64,000 nt of DNA. Origin: CAWIUB01 sp963839175. GTDB taxonomy: Bacteria; Actinomycetota; Actinomycetes; Mycobacteriales; Jatrophihabitantaceae. The notes under the pieces were generated by a model. It made no database searches, was not told the DNA's origin, and saw only the letters and a list, made by a program, of their open reading frames with translations. This document shows, piece after piece, positions 35,406-44,167 of this stretch (its first letter is position 1; the number at the start of each line of letters is the position of its first letter). The stretch lies in the NCBI GenBank assembly GCA_963839175.1, contig CAWIUB010000050.1:248001-312000 (forward strand), given 5' to 3'. The translations under genes and the position numbers were made by a program.

Positions 35406-36522
35406 TGGGGCTATTCAGCTGACCGGACTAAGATGATGTAGTGGATGCGGTACGGCCGCGAGCTGGTGTGCACTATCCGAGGTCGGCCGGCGAGCTGCGC
35501 TCGTGGTTCGCGACCGATGCGGACTGCCTGGATTATCTGGACTGGCTGCGCTGGCCAGACGGCTTCGCCTGCCCGCGTTGTGGGTACACGGGCGGATGGC
35601 TGGTTGCCGATGGCCGGTACAAGTGCGTGGCCTGTGGGAAGCGGACGTCGGTGACCGCGGGGACGCTGTTCGACCGGCGCCGCACGCCGCTGACGGTGTG
35701 GTTCGAGGCGTGCTGGCTGTTCGCCTCGGGCAAGGACGGCATGTCGGCGTTGAGCCTGCAGCGCTCGCTGGAGATCGGCTCCTACGCGACCGCCTGGGCG
35801 ATGCTGCACCGGCTGCGGTCGGTGCAGGTACGTCCGGGTCGCGATCGGCTCACCGGCACCGTGGAAGTCGACGAGACCTACGTCGGCGGTGAGGAGCCCG
35901 GGCTGCGTGGCGGGCGCGCCAAGGGCAAGAAAGTCCTGGTAGGAGTGGCGATCGAGGTGATCGAGCCGCGCGGGTTCGGGCGGTGCCGGATGCAGGTGCT
36001 CACCGACGCCTCCGCCGCGACGCTGCACGCGTTCATCACCGCGAACGTCGAGCCGGGAGCGCGAGTGATCACCGACGGCTGGCCGGGCTACCAAGGCATC
36101 GAACGGCTCGGCTACACCCACGAGCCGCGCAGCCAACGCGCCGCCCGTGCCCGCGGCGAGGACCCCGGCAAGCTGCTGCCCGGTGTCCACCGGGTCGCGT
36201 CGCTGGCCAAGCGCTGGCTGCTGGGCACCCACCAGGCCTCGGTCGAGGACGCCCATCTGCAGAGCTACCTGAACGAGTTCGTCTTCCGCTTCAACCGGCG
36301 CCGATCCCGCGCCCGCGGCATGCCCTTCTACCGCGTCCTCGAACTCGCCGTCGCCCACCCGCCGGTGCGCTACCGCGAGCTGGTGGCAGACCCGAAGCCC
36401 AAGCTTGTCCCGCCCAAGCCGCCGGGAGGAGGTGGCCACCCACCGAGCCTGGACCGGCCCCGCGCGGACCGCCCATGGCGCCGGGCGTCCAGCGCATTGG
36501 TCCGGTCAGCTGAATAGCCCTA
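35406..36522 (+). mobile_element. IS1595-family insertion sequence, complete copy
   Basis: A 1117-bp element bounded by imperfect inverted repeats whose inner part GGGCTATTCAGCTGACCGG is perfect (35408 on; mirrored to 36520), with eight-base target duplications AGCCGACT. It carries one transposase gene and no passenger. A nearly identical copy lies inverted at 63090 to the window end. Confidence 0.9.
35441..36517 (+). CDS. IS1595 (ISXO2-like) transposase
   Basis: A 358-residue DDE-type transposase. The N-terminal zinc ribbon is FACPRCGYTGGW...YKCVACGKRTS at about 43-69, and the ISXO2 catalytic domain follows with GTVEVDETYVGG, VITDGWPGYQGI and the C-terminal FNRRRSRARGMPFYR. The C terminus runs almost to the inverted repeat. 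It appears complete. It differs from the copy at 63095 by one visible residue (Gln versus Leu in LRSVQVRPGR). Confidence 0.92.
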   Translation: MDAVRPRAGVHYPRSAGELRSWFATDADCLDYLDWLRWPDGFACPRCGYTGGWLVADGRYKCVACGKRTSVTAGTLFDRRRTPLTVWFEACWLFASGKDGMSALSLQRSLEIGSYATAWAMLHRLRSVQVRPGRDRLTGTVEVDETYVGGEEPGLRGGRAKGKKVLVGVAIEVIEPRGFGRCRMQVLTDASAATLHAFITANVEPGARVITDGWPGYQGIERLGYTHEPRSQRAARARGEDPGKLLPGVHRVASLAKRWLLGTHQASVEDAHLQSYLNEFVFRFNRRRSRARGMPFYRVLELAVAHPPVRYRELVADPKPKLVPPKPPGGGGHPPSLDRPRADRPWRRASSALVRSAE

Positions 36523-36803
36523 AGCCGACTCATTCGCTGTCGAATCTGTGCCTCGTCCATGGCGGCCAGTCCGTGTTCGCCCTGTCGCGTAATGGCGTCG
36601 CGGACTGGGCGCACTGCCGATTCGATCTGCTTTTCAGCCTCTTCCAGCTCGACGCCGCTCGGGCCTGCCTTGCGTAGTCGCCGCAGTAGCGCGGCTCGGT
36701 CCGGCTTCGGAGACGCAAACCAGACGGTGAGAACGAGGACGAGCACGGTAAGGGGCCAAGCGACCGAGCCGACCACGTTCGAAGCGAAGTCACGCCATCC
36801 CAC
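36523..36803 (-). pseudogene. 5' part of the membrane protein gene split by IS1595
   Basis: From GTG 36803 the frame reads VGWRDFASNVVGSVAWPLTV then LVLVLTVWF, one transmembrane helix, followed by a charged helix (ALLRRLRKAGPSGVELEEAE) and EAQIRQRMSRL, where the element begins. The remainder is at 35109-35405. Small actinobacterial proteins with one helix and a cytosolic tail look similar; no function is known. Other starts (TTG near 36829) are possible. Confidence 0.65.
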
Positions 36804-37106
36804 CAGCGAATGGTCGCCCAGGCCGAACAACTGAATGCGTAGGCACGCCGCCACATTGTGCGCAGACTCGTCCCTGCCCTTCGTAGCTGCGGCCTTGCCC
36901 GGGCAGCCGTGGACGATCCGCGCTGCGGAGGGCAGGAACACGCTGCTGAGCTGTCCGTCGCGGTGAGGGTCAACTGGTAGCGCGGCGCCCGGCTGCGGCC
37001 GAGGACGGCGCCGGAGGTGTCGCCCGCAGGCCGCGTGCCTGGCGGAGCGCGGCCGGCAGGCCGCGCCTTGATCCCTGAGAGGTTTACTCAGCAACCCTGG
37101 GCGAAG
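36804..37106. other. Intergenic stretch, no gene seen
   Basis: The gap between the HEPN-like gene end (37107) and the split membrane gene shows no convincing coding or RNA element. Part of it is open on the - strand but with shadow-like composition. Confidence 0.35.
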
Positions 37107-38228
37107 TCATGGCATCGCAGTCGCCACAAGGCCGAGATACCGTCGCAACAGTTCTGTGCATTGGACTGACTTCGATTTGTCGACGCTGTCATCTGAGCCG
37201 TGGAACATCAGGTTGCGTGCTCTAGCCAGCTCTCGGAACATGGCGAGATCCTCGATCGCGGTGGCGGGAGAGTAGACAGCGGCCACGGCCGCGAATCGGA
37301 AGACGAGATTGCGATTGACAAAGTCTTCGTTCGTCGATGGCCAGAGAAGCTCGGAAGCCGGAAGGGTCGCATCGACTGCGGCAAGCCGTTCGAGTAGCTG
37401 TTGTCTCGATGCCTTCTCGGCCGAAGTGATTAGTGCTTCGAGTCCTGCAAAGGCGAAGACGAACCGACGTAGATCATCGTCCTCTGCTCGCGCCGCGCAA
37501 AACCACCGCGCCCCGCCGCTAGTCACTCTGCCGATCTCCGACCCGCTTGGTAGCGCGAGGAGGGCATCGTTGATCGACTTTGTGAGCGAGGCCGCATATC
37601 CGGGTTGGCGGCCGACGCTGACGCCGGAGTCCTTGACGGTCATCTCGAGTCGTGGCAAGGCGATCGGCGCGCGACCCGGTGCTAGCAGCATTGCCCGCCG
37701 TTCGCCGTAGCGCATTGCAGCGAGGTTTGTGATGCCGAGCGCTCCAATCATCCGCCCGACGGCACCGTCGAGGTACTGATTACCTCCCTTCTCGAACTCG
37801 GCAAGAGCATCCTCAACGGCGTCCGCGTTGGCTACCCAGCCAAACGTGGCAACGGATCGTCCATGAAGCACCAGTGGTCTGGACAGCCTGATCGTGAACC
37901 ACGTCGGGTACGGCTCGTCGAATTCTGTGAGCCGGATGTTCGGCAGGTCACGTTCGTAGAGAGCGAGCCGATCCGCTTCCGTTATGGCCGCACCCCCGAA
38001 TTGCATTTCGAGTATTCCACTCAGCTGTGCACGCCATTGGGTCAGCGATTCGATCAAGTCTTCGGGCAGGTCGCCAAGAACGATCCGCATTCGGTCGCCC
38101 AATTTCGGTCCGCGCTCTTCGCTCGCCATCCACCCGGGCGCCGGCATGTCGTCAAACTTGTCGGCGAGGCCGAACACCCGCCATAGGACAAGCTCAGCCT
38201 CCACCTGTTCGATTTCGAGCTTGGTCAC
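37107..38228 (-). CDS. ApeA/HEPN-like protein, candidate antiphage effector
   Basis: A 373-residue protein from GTG 38228, preceded by GGAGGA; the longer open frame to 38558 is antisense to another gene. The N-terminal about 230 residues are alpha/beta with unknown fold. The C-terminal part has the layout of Apea-type HEPN domains: FVFAFAGLEALITSAEK, a loop, then FRELARARNLMFHGSDD with the R-N-x3-H motif that forms the RNase site in HEPN proteins. In known ApeA systems the protein arrests translation upon infection; here function is inferred from the motif and the accessory-gene setting. Confidence 0.65.
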   Translation of the reverse strand: MTKLEIEQVEAELVLWRVFGLADKFDDMPAPGWMASEERGPKLGDRMRIVLGDLPEDLIESLTQWRAQLSGILEMQFGGAAITEADRLALYERDLPNIRLTEFDEPYPTWFTIRLSRPLVLHGRSVATFGWVANADAVEDALAEFEKGGNQYLDGAVGRMIGALGITNLAAMRYGERRAMLLAPGRAPIALPRLEMTVKDSGVSVGRQPGYAASLTKSINDALLALPSGSEIGRVTSGGARWFCAARAEDDDLRRFVFAFAGLEALITSAEKASRQQLLERLAAVDATLPASELLWPSTNEDFVNRNLVFRFAAVAAVYSPATAIEDLAMFRELARARNLMFHGSDDSVDKSKSVQCTELLRRYLGLVATAMP

Positions 38229-38281
38229 GATCGCTAGTCCTCCATGTCCGCACGATTGCCATCTGCGCTGAGACCCCACTG

Positions 38282-38889
38282 GTGCGCAATCCCTGGTCAG
38301 TGTCGCGTGCCCACGGCCAGGAGCGGGTCGGCGACCTGGCCCGGCTGTCTGAGATCGCCTCGCAGGACCGCGATGACCTCTCCGATCCGAGCGGCAAGTG
38401 GCCCGATTATCGCGGGCGCCAGGTTCTCGTCGTGCTCGCCCAGGGCGGTGCGCAGCAATACCTCGGCGGATCGACCGGTGTGAAGGACCTCGACGTCTGG
38501 AGCTTCTTCGCACGGGTGCCGGGGCACGCGCTGCGGTGGGGATCCGGCACACGCACAAGGACTTCGGTCGGTCGGAGCTTGGACGCCAGCGCTATCACAT
38601 GACCAAGGCGCGCAGCCCACGGGAACGATCCAAATGGGAGGAGTGGAGCGGCTTCGCTGGCCGCCGGGTCGACCTCTTCGTCCGCGACCTGCCGGTCGAC
38701 CTCGACGCCGACTTCGGCGAGGTGCTGGCCGCTGTGCGTGCCTGGTTGGAAAACGGAATCGGGGTGGGTCAGCGCCGCCGACAGGACGAGAAGAAGCCAT
38801 CAGGCTGGTGGCTCGCCCACAAGCCGGGCATCGTAATCGACCCGGTCGAACACCGAGGCGAGACGGCCTGGATGCCGCTGCTGATCTGA
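38282..38889 (+). pseudogene. Frameshifted gene of unknown family
   Basis: Two frames form one protein: 38282-38525 (LARLSEIASQDRDDLSDPSG, YRGRQVLVVLAQGGAQQYLG, KDLDVWSFFARVPG) and about 38530-38889 (RHTHKDFGRSELGRQRYHMT, RRVDLFVRDLPVDLDADF, ending ETAWMPLLI). A single shift near 38525 separates them. The whole would be about 200 residues, typical of a plain cytosolic protein family that I have seen in actinobacteria without a name. Confidence 0.6.
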
Positions 38890-39067
38890 GTCGGAGGTTC
38901 CGCATGCCGTTGTGGTCGCCGAGGTCGGCGGCCTTCCGATACAGCCGCTCGGCTGCGTCGGTGTCGCCGTGCTTGCGGCCGTCGTAGTCCGTGTCGAGGA
39001 TGCCTTCGATGAACTGCTTCTGTTCTCGGGTCGTCGGTTGCCTGAGGCGCTTGCCTTCGAGGTACAT
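38880..39067 (-). pseudogene. 5' fragment of a Sel1-repeat-like protein gene
   Basis: ATG 39067 opens MYLEGKRLRQPTTREQKQFI and then DTDAAERLYRKAADLGDHNG, which resembles a Sel1/TPR repeat (A-x-x-x-Y-x-K-A-A-x-x-G). Coding character ends near 38880, where it runs into the end of the opposing frameshifted gene, so the 3' part is missing. Confidence 0.45.
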
Positions 39068-39116
39068 TCGGGCGATTGGCTCCCTCCCTTATGCTGATTC
39101 GCTCGGAGTCGGTCAC

Positions 39117-40130
39117 TCACTGTCGGGTCGCGGCCGCGGTCGCGACCAGCGCGAGGGACGTCTCGTGTGCCTCGGTGAGGGTCCCCGCGGTGAGCAGCTG
39201 GTCGAGGAGCACCCAGAGGCGTCGGGACTGGTAGTTCTTTCCAGCGGGGATCGGTGTACCAGGCAGCACCGGTCCGAGCCGATAGACGATGTGCGGCCGG
39301 TCGCTGATCTCCGTGCGCGGGATGCCAGACAACGCCTCATGAAGCGTGGGAACCACCTCGGCCGAGGCGACGCGGCGGATCTGCTGCACGTAGTTGTTCC
39401 ACCGGAATGCGAGGAAGTTGGGCGGCGTGCGGGGCCAGTTCTTGCCGAATGGGTGGGAGTAGATGCCCTCCTCGACAACCCATTGCCGCGAGGTCAGGCG
39501 AGCTCCTTCGACCACGCGGCTGGCAGCGACCGCAACGCAGTAGGTCCAGCTATCTGCAGGATCGCGCATGCGCAGCACCCCTCTCAGGTAGGCATCCAGC
39601 TCGTTGAGCCAGAGCCGCTCGTGGCCTCGCGCGGCGGAGCGGGCAACACGCAGGTGTCGGACGACTTCCGGCCACGGCAGGTGCTGCACCGCCACTCCAG
39701 ACACCTGGGATGGCAGGTGCGGCTGCGCCCACTCCTGCGACGCGCTTGACAACGTTACGAGTCGACCACGCCCGCCGAGAGCCTTGATGCGTGTCGCGTA
39801 CGCCGACAGCTGCCGCGTCGTCGGCAACAACCACCCGCGCTTGGCCTCCACGACGATCAATTCGTTCGCCGTTTGGAGTTCCAGGTCGGTGCGGCCCTCG
39901 GCATCGACCACCTCCAGCTGAACCGATGCCTCGGCCGAATACGAGCCGGTGAGCGTGCGCGTCAGGCGCCGGGTGAAGACGGGGCTGCGGGACAAAGTGA
40001 AGCCAAGCGCGGCGGTGAGGTCGTTCTCGTCGTCGCCAAGCAGCCCGAATACCGATGTAAGAGTGTGTCCGTAGCGCATGACCTCACCCGGTGTCATGGC
40101 CGACACCGTATCGATGCTGCGTACGGCCAA
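39117..40130 (-). CDS. PD-(D/E)XK nuclease-like protein
   Basis: A 337-residue protein. The core at about 70-110 reads LEVVDAEGRTDLELQTANEL then IVVEAKRGW, matching the (P)D-x(n)-(D/E)-x-K nuclease pattern with D of RTD and E/K of VEAK. The remainder is helical with several Trp residues (FLAFRWNNYVQQIRRVAS). Start ATG 40130 or an internal ATG (MTPGEVMRYG) 11 codons later. Nucleases of this fold occur in restriction and abortive systems, and the gene lies next to a protease-containing pair, but specificity cannot be read. Confidence 0.65.
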   Translation of the reverse strand: MAVRSIDTVSAMTPGEVMRYGHTLTSVFGLLGDDENDLTAALGFTLSRSPVFTRRLTRTLTGSYSAEASVQLEVVDAEGRTDLELQTANELIVVEAKRGWLLPTTRQLSAYATRIKALGGRGRLVTLSSASQEWAQPHLPSQVSGVAVQHLPWPEVVRHLRVARSAARGHERLWLNELDAYLRGVLRMRDPADSWTYCVAVAASRVVEGARLTSRQWVVEEGIYSHPFGKNWPRTPPNFLAFRWNNYVQQIRRVASAEVVPTLHEALSGIPRTEISDRPHIVYRLGPVLPGTPIPAGKNYQSRRLWVLLDQLLTAGTLTEAHETSLALVATAAATRQ

Positions 40131-40326
40131 GAACCTGTTGCCGCCGGGCGCAGATCTGACTTATCTGTACGGTGCGTGACTGATCAGGGCGGCAGGTCGG
40201 ACCATGCGGATCAGAGCCGGCGGATCAGCCCAAGCTCATTCGGACGGCTGCTCGGTTGACTGCAGACGGCTGGACTGCAGCGAGTCGGGCTGCTCGGGTG
40301 GAGGAACCGGCTACGCCACCATCACG

Positions 40327-41205
40327 TCACGTGCTGGTGGAGGGGAAGGCGCCGGGGCGAAGTATGTGGGATGCCCGATGTCCCTCGTAGATCGCGACCG
40401 GACCGACCGGAAAGCAGCCGAGCGTGAAGTACCGGGTCCACAACGACCAGATCAGCTGCCAGTGTCGCGATCGTGTGTCCATCAGCTCAGCCGGAAGCCC
40501 GAAGTCCTTGGCGGCCCGGTACGAGATCACCGCGCTATGAGCGGTCGGGTCGTCGATGAGTGGCGCCTTCAACTGGCGCGCCAGACGATCGACCTCCTCC
40601 GCGGTGCGTCCGGTCCCCGCCTGCAGCGCCTCGCGTACTAGCGCGTCGGTGCGCTCCAGAGCGCTTCTAGCCTGCTCGACCATGAGCATGTTCACATCGG
40701 CGAGCAGGCCTGCGAATAGCGGGTACGTATCGGGATTCGCGACCACGCGTCGCTCTGCCTCGTCGATCGCTGCGACGATCTCCTTCGCGCCCGCCAGACT
40801 GCGCCCACCAATCTGAAACTGCGGATCGACGGGGCCAAGATCGCCGGCGGGACCCATCAAGATCTTGTCGGCGCCAATGCAGAGCAGCGTAGCTGCACTC
40901 TTCGCCATGTCCGGCACGATGACGCTGAGTTCCGAACACCGGGCCTGAATTGAGCGGACCATCCGGATCGCCGTCTCGCCGTCACCGCCAGGTGATGCCA
41001 ACAGCAGGTGCAGCGGCCTGTCCTGATCGCAATCGAAAAGCAGCTCCTCAAGTAGCGTCATACCTTCAGGAAAGATCTGATCGATCAGCACGATCAGACC
41101 CGCTTGGCTTAACTCCTCGTATTCGCGGATCAAAGCTTGCCGGTCGTAGCGATCGGCGTGCTGTGCGTGGAAAAGCGGTGTCCGGATCTGTGGGCTGCTC
41201 GTCAC
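40327..41205 (-). CDS. SDH/SppA-fold (ClpP-like) serine protease
   Basis: A 292-residue soluble member of the SDH-type ClpP/crotonase-fold proteases. Motifs: LHLLLASPGGDGETAIRM (oxyanion-hole SPGG), then DMAKSAATLLCIGADKILMG, where the serine after K-S is the nucleophile, and GPAGDLGPVDPQFQIGGR, hallmark of SDH proteases. There is no signal or membrane helix. Its GTG overlaps the stop of the 55-residue basic gene by four bases (GTGA), so the two are coupled. Proteases of this type occur in accessory islands; the substrate is unknown. Confidence 0.82.
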   Translation of the reverse strand: MTSSPQIRTPLFHAQHADRYDRQALIREYEELSQAGLIVLIDQIFPEGMTLLEELLFDCDQDRPLHLLLASPGGDGETAIRMVRSIQARCSELSVIVPDMAKSAATLLCIGADKILMGPAGDLGPVDPQFQIGGRSLAGAKEIVAAIDEAERRVVANPDTYPLFAGLLADVNMLMVEQARSALERTDALVREALQAGTGRTAEEVDRLARQLKAPLIDDPTAHSAVISYRAAKDFGLPAELMDTRSRHWQLIWSLWTRYFTLGCFPVGPVAIYEGHRASHILRPGAFPSTST

Positions 41206-41369
41206 TTCGCCCGGCCGACGGCGCGGCGGAAGCTGCGAGGCTTGCCCCGCCGTAGCTCTTGGCTCATCTCACGCGCGCGCAGGGCCGCCTCAACCCGCTT
41301 CTTCCAGTCCCTCTCGCCACGCTCGGGCGCGCTCAGGGCAGGCTTCTTGTCGAACGCGGATGTCGTCAT
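41202..41369 (-). CDS. Basic 55-residue protein coupled to the SDH protease
   Basis: ATG 41369 begins MTTSAFDKKPALSAPERGER and the protein is strongly basic (DWKKRVEAALRAREMSQELR then GKPRSFRRAVGRAK). It is too short for most annotation cut-offs. The stop overlaps the protease GTG by four bases. A long basic helix could bind nucleic acid or be the protease's partner, inhibitor or substrate; none of these is shown by the sequence. I do not recognise a family. Confidence 0.6.
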   Translation of the reverse strand: MTTSAFDKKPALSAPERGERDWKKRVEAALRAREMSQELRRGKPRSFRRAVGRAK

Positions 41370-41510
41370 CGTCGCTGCCCCCTCCTATGCCTACTCCCTG
41401 GACCGACAGTAAGGCACACGGGTGCGACAGTTCTAGAGGCACACGGACGATACCGAGGTGCCTACAGCCCCAAACGCGGAAAGTGGACCAGACTTCGGTT
41501 GAGCTTCTCC

Positions 41511-43532
41511 CTAGGTGGCTGGTGTCGAACGGCTGTCTGAGGGGGTGACCGCTGACGGCGGAGTGCCGGTGGGCCGGTGTCGCGGCGCCTGGGTCGAGTT
41601 GAGCGCGACCTGCGATCGGTGCTGCTGTGAGCGATTTGCGGTGGCGGTGAGGTGGTGGCGGCCGCTTGTGGCTGCCGGGTACGGCGTTGTGCTGCCTGGA
41701 TCGGCCTATCCGGCCGCTGTGGCCCATCCTTGGTTCGGCGTGCCGGCCACGGCGAGCGCGGCCAGGCGTGCGAGGTTGACGGCGGCGGCGAGCAGGGCGA
41801 AGTCGGCGGCGACCTTGGTCTGTCCGCGGACCCGGGCGCGCCTGCCGCCGTGGTGGCGGCGCATCAGGTGCCCGATCTTGCGTTCCACTTTGGGTCGGGT
41901 GGCGCGGTAGTCGGCGACCCAGTCCGGGTCACGCTGCCGGTGCCGTGCGTGGGCGAGTTGCTGCTCATACGGGCCGATGCCGATGCTGCGCCCGCCAGCG
42001 GCCTTGGTGCACTGCTCGCGCAGCGGGCAGCCGGTGCAGGCCTGGCCGAAGCTGGCGGTGCCGGCCCCGTCGGCACCGCGGCGGATCGGCGCGGTGTTCC
42101 CGGCGGGACAGGTCACGCTGTCCTGTTCGAGGTCGATGTCGAAGCGGTCCTTGCCGAACAACCCGCCCGCGGCGACCGGCTGCTGGGTCTTGCACTTGGA
42201 CTCGATCCCGGCTTGGTCCAGCCGGTCGTGGAACTGTCCAGTGCCGTAGGCGTTATCGCCGTAGACACTGGCCTGATCCGAGCCGGCGTCGCTACCGGCA
42301 TCACCGGCCTGCCCAGAGTCGCTGCCCGGCGCGGCCTCGCCGGCGGTATCGGATGCCTCGACGACCTCGTCAGCAACCCCATCGGTGCCGGTGCCGGTGT
42401 CGGTGGCCTCGCCGGTGTCGGTGTCGTGGTCGGTGTCGTGCTCGTCGAGCAGGTCTGCGATGAGGTCTTCGGCGACGCTGGCGTCCCCGGCGTTACCGGC
42501 GCTCACCGTGGTGGCGGTGATGATCTCGGTGTCGGGGTCGATGCCGACATGCCCCTTGTAGCCGTCGAAACCGCGCGCCGCGGTCTTGTGCCCGTGCCGG
42601 GTCTCGGGATCCACGGTGGAGATCACCCGGTCTTTGGCGACCCGCCGGGCGATCCGGAACACCCCGGCCTCGTCGCGGTCGAGGTCTTGGCCGAGCACGG
42701 TGGCCAGCAACGCCGCGGCCTGGGCCACCGCGTCGGTGAGTTCTCTGCCGTCCAGCACCGCCAGCAGCGCCATGCCGTCGCGGGCCAGCGCGTCGACCAG
42801 CTCGGCCCGCGCGTCCGGGTCGTCGTAGTCACACACCGGCTTGCCCGCAGCGACGTAGTCGTCATCACGCCCCAGCACCGCCCGGAGCTCGCCGGCCAGC
42901 TCGCTGTCTGCGGCTTTGAGCAGCCCCCGGATCGCCGAGCGGACCAGGGTGACGGTGTCCATCGTGGCGACCGCGTCATACAACGCTGTGGAGTCCAGCA
43001 CCCGCCGCCGGCCCACCAGCCCGGCCGCCTTGGCCACCTCGAGCACCATGTCGAAGATCCGGTCCGGCGCGGCCGAGGCGGCCAGCCGGGCGCGCATGTC
43101 CACCAGCACTGTGTGCACGAACCCCGGGTAGTCGAAATCCAGCCCGCCCGCCGCGTACTTCCACCGCGCGTCGAAGCAGAACCGGTCGGCCGCCTCCCGG
43201 TCGCTGCAGCCCTCGATGCGTTGCAACACCATCACCACCGCCACGATCTGAGGCGGCACGCTGCGTCGGCCCACATCGGTGAACAGGTCGGCGAACATCT
43301 CATCGGGGAACAGCCGGTGACACTCCCGGTGCAGCAGCCCGTAGATCGACTCCGGTCCGACCCGGCCGTCACAGAACCCGGCCGTGGACCGGAACAAATC
43401 AGCCTGCCTCGGCGCCAGCCCCAACGTCACGACTCACCCCGGCAACCACGTCCCTGCGGCATAGGCACATGCTCCCAGAGATGATCAACAAGACGCGGCA
43501 CCGCCACGCGACGAAAAACACCAGCCACCTAG
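41511..43532 (-). mobile_element. IS1182-family insertion sequence
   Basis: Ends carry CTAGGTGGCTGGTGT (41511-41525) and ACACCAGCCACCTAG (43518-43532). CTAG is present on both outer sides and is best read as a four-base palindromic target duplication around GTGGCTGGTGT repeats. A single transposase gene fills the element. Confidence 0.85.
41706..43430 (-). CDS. IS1182 transposase with an acidic internal insert
   Basis: A 574-residue DDE transposase. N-terminal helical domain (FADLFTDVGRRSVPPQIVAV), then RRRVLDSTALYDAVATMDTV and DPETRHGHKTAARGFDGYKG (first and second catalytic blocks), and the C-terminal zinc cluster CTGCPLREQCTKA with HHGGRRARVRGQTKV at the end. Between about residues 325 and 385 there is an Asp/Thr/Gly-rich insert (DEHDTDHDTDTGEATDTGTG and onward) just before SVYGDNAYGTG; this is not part of the conserved fold and may be a repeat-expanded linker. 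Confidence 0.88.
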   Translation of the reverse strand: MTLGLAPRQADLFRSTAGFCDGRVGPESIYGLLHRECHRLFPDEMFADLFTDVGRRSVPPQIVAVVMVLQRIEGCSDREAADRFCFDARWKYAAGGLDFDYPGFVHTVLVDMRARLAASAAPDRIFDMVLEVAKAAGLVGRRRVLDSTALYDAVATMDTVTLVRSAIRGLLKAADSELAGELRAVLGRDDDYVAAGKPVCDYDDPDARAELVDALARDGMALLAVLDGRELTDAVAQAAALLATVLGQDLDRDEAGVFRIARRVAKDRVISTVDPETRHGHKTAARGFDGYKGHVGIDPDTEIITATTVSAGNAGDASVAEDLIADLLDEHDTDHDTDTGEATDTGTGTDGVADEVVEASDTAGEAAPGSDSGQAGDAGSDAGSDQASVYGDNAYGTGQFHDRLDQAGIESKCKTQQPVAAGGLFGKDRFDIDLEQDSVTCPAGNTAPIRRGADGAGTASFGQACTGCPLREQCTKAAGGRSIGIGPYEQQLAHARHRQRDPDWVADYRATRPKVERKIGHLMRRHHGGRRARVRGQTKVAADFALLAAAVNLARLAALAVAGTPNQGWATAAG

Positions 43533-43690
43533 ACCTGCCCGAGCTTCAGGGCAGTACTCACCTTGAAGCGACCGTTCCGCTCGGCGACGCCGAGTCCCTG
43601 CAACGGCTCAGAGAACGCACCGACAACCTGACCACCCGGGCCGCCGGCGCGAGCGCGCTCATTGATGCCGATCTGCCCGACGATCAGTAA
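43533..43690 (+). pseudogene. C-terminal remnant next to IS1182
   Basis: The frame after the element reads LPELQGSTHLEATVPLGDAE and ends LIDADLPDDQ with a stop at 43690. It has coding composition (alternating charged helix) but no start, so it is probably the tail of a gene destroyed by the IS1182 insertion. I find no matching piece on the other side. Confidence 0.35.
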
Positions 43691-43789
43691 GCCCGAATCA
43701 ACGCTACGTACGTAACGCCCCGCCCGCGGTCGTGCGTCGCCCCTGATGGGGTCCCATGTCTAGCCCGGGCGGAGCGGGCGTCGTCCGTC

Positions 43790-44167
43790 CTAACGTTCGA
43801 GCCGGTCAACGAGACCGTCGACATCGGCGACGGTAACTGTCAGCGCCGGATGACCCTTTCGCCGCAGTGGCGAAGGAACAGGTTCACGAAAATGGATGCA
43901 GACCCCTGCGGTCCGATTGGTTCCAAACGTTAGGCCGTTATCGGCGAGTGACCGTCTAGCGCCCGCAGCCGTCCACCAGCGGTAATTGCGGGTGACGTGG
44001 GCCTCGTCGATGTTGGCGAGCGGTGTCTCCAGTTTCAAAAACCCGAAGGTCGCCAGGAATGTGCCGGCGTCGGTGATGGTGACGCCATCCTTGCCCGCCC
44101 GAACGCCGAATGGCAGCCAAAATGCAGCGAGCCACTTATCCACGGCCAAGGCGAAGAACTCAGCCAT
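43790..44167 (-). CDS. Conserved actinobacterial protein of unknown function
   Basis: A 125-residue protein from ATG 44167. It has the compact motif set TFGFLKLETPLANIDEAHVT and RNYRWWTAAGARRSLADNGL then TNRTAGVCIHF, a pattern I associate with an unnamed actinobacterial family (often mycobacterial) in which a YRWWTA-x-G core is invariant. No membrane segment. It appears full length. Role unknown. Confidence 0.65.
   Translation of the reverse strand: MAEFFALAVDKWLAAFWLPFGVRAGKDGVTITDAGTFLATFGFLKLETPLANIDEAHVTRNYRWWTAAGARRSLADNGLTFGTNRTAGVCIHFREPVPSPLRRKGHPALTVTVADVDGLVDRLER

Noticed and set aside
41652..43484. 610-residue + strand frame rich in Gly/Val and repeats
   Set aside because: It is the exact antisense of the IS1182 transposase; the opposite strand has clear DDE and zinc motifs, and the composition is that of a mirror frame in GC-rich DNA.
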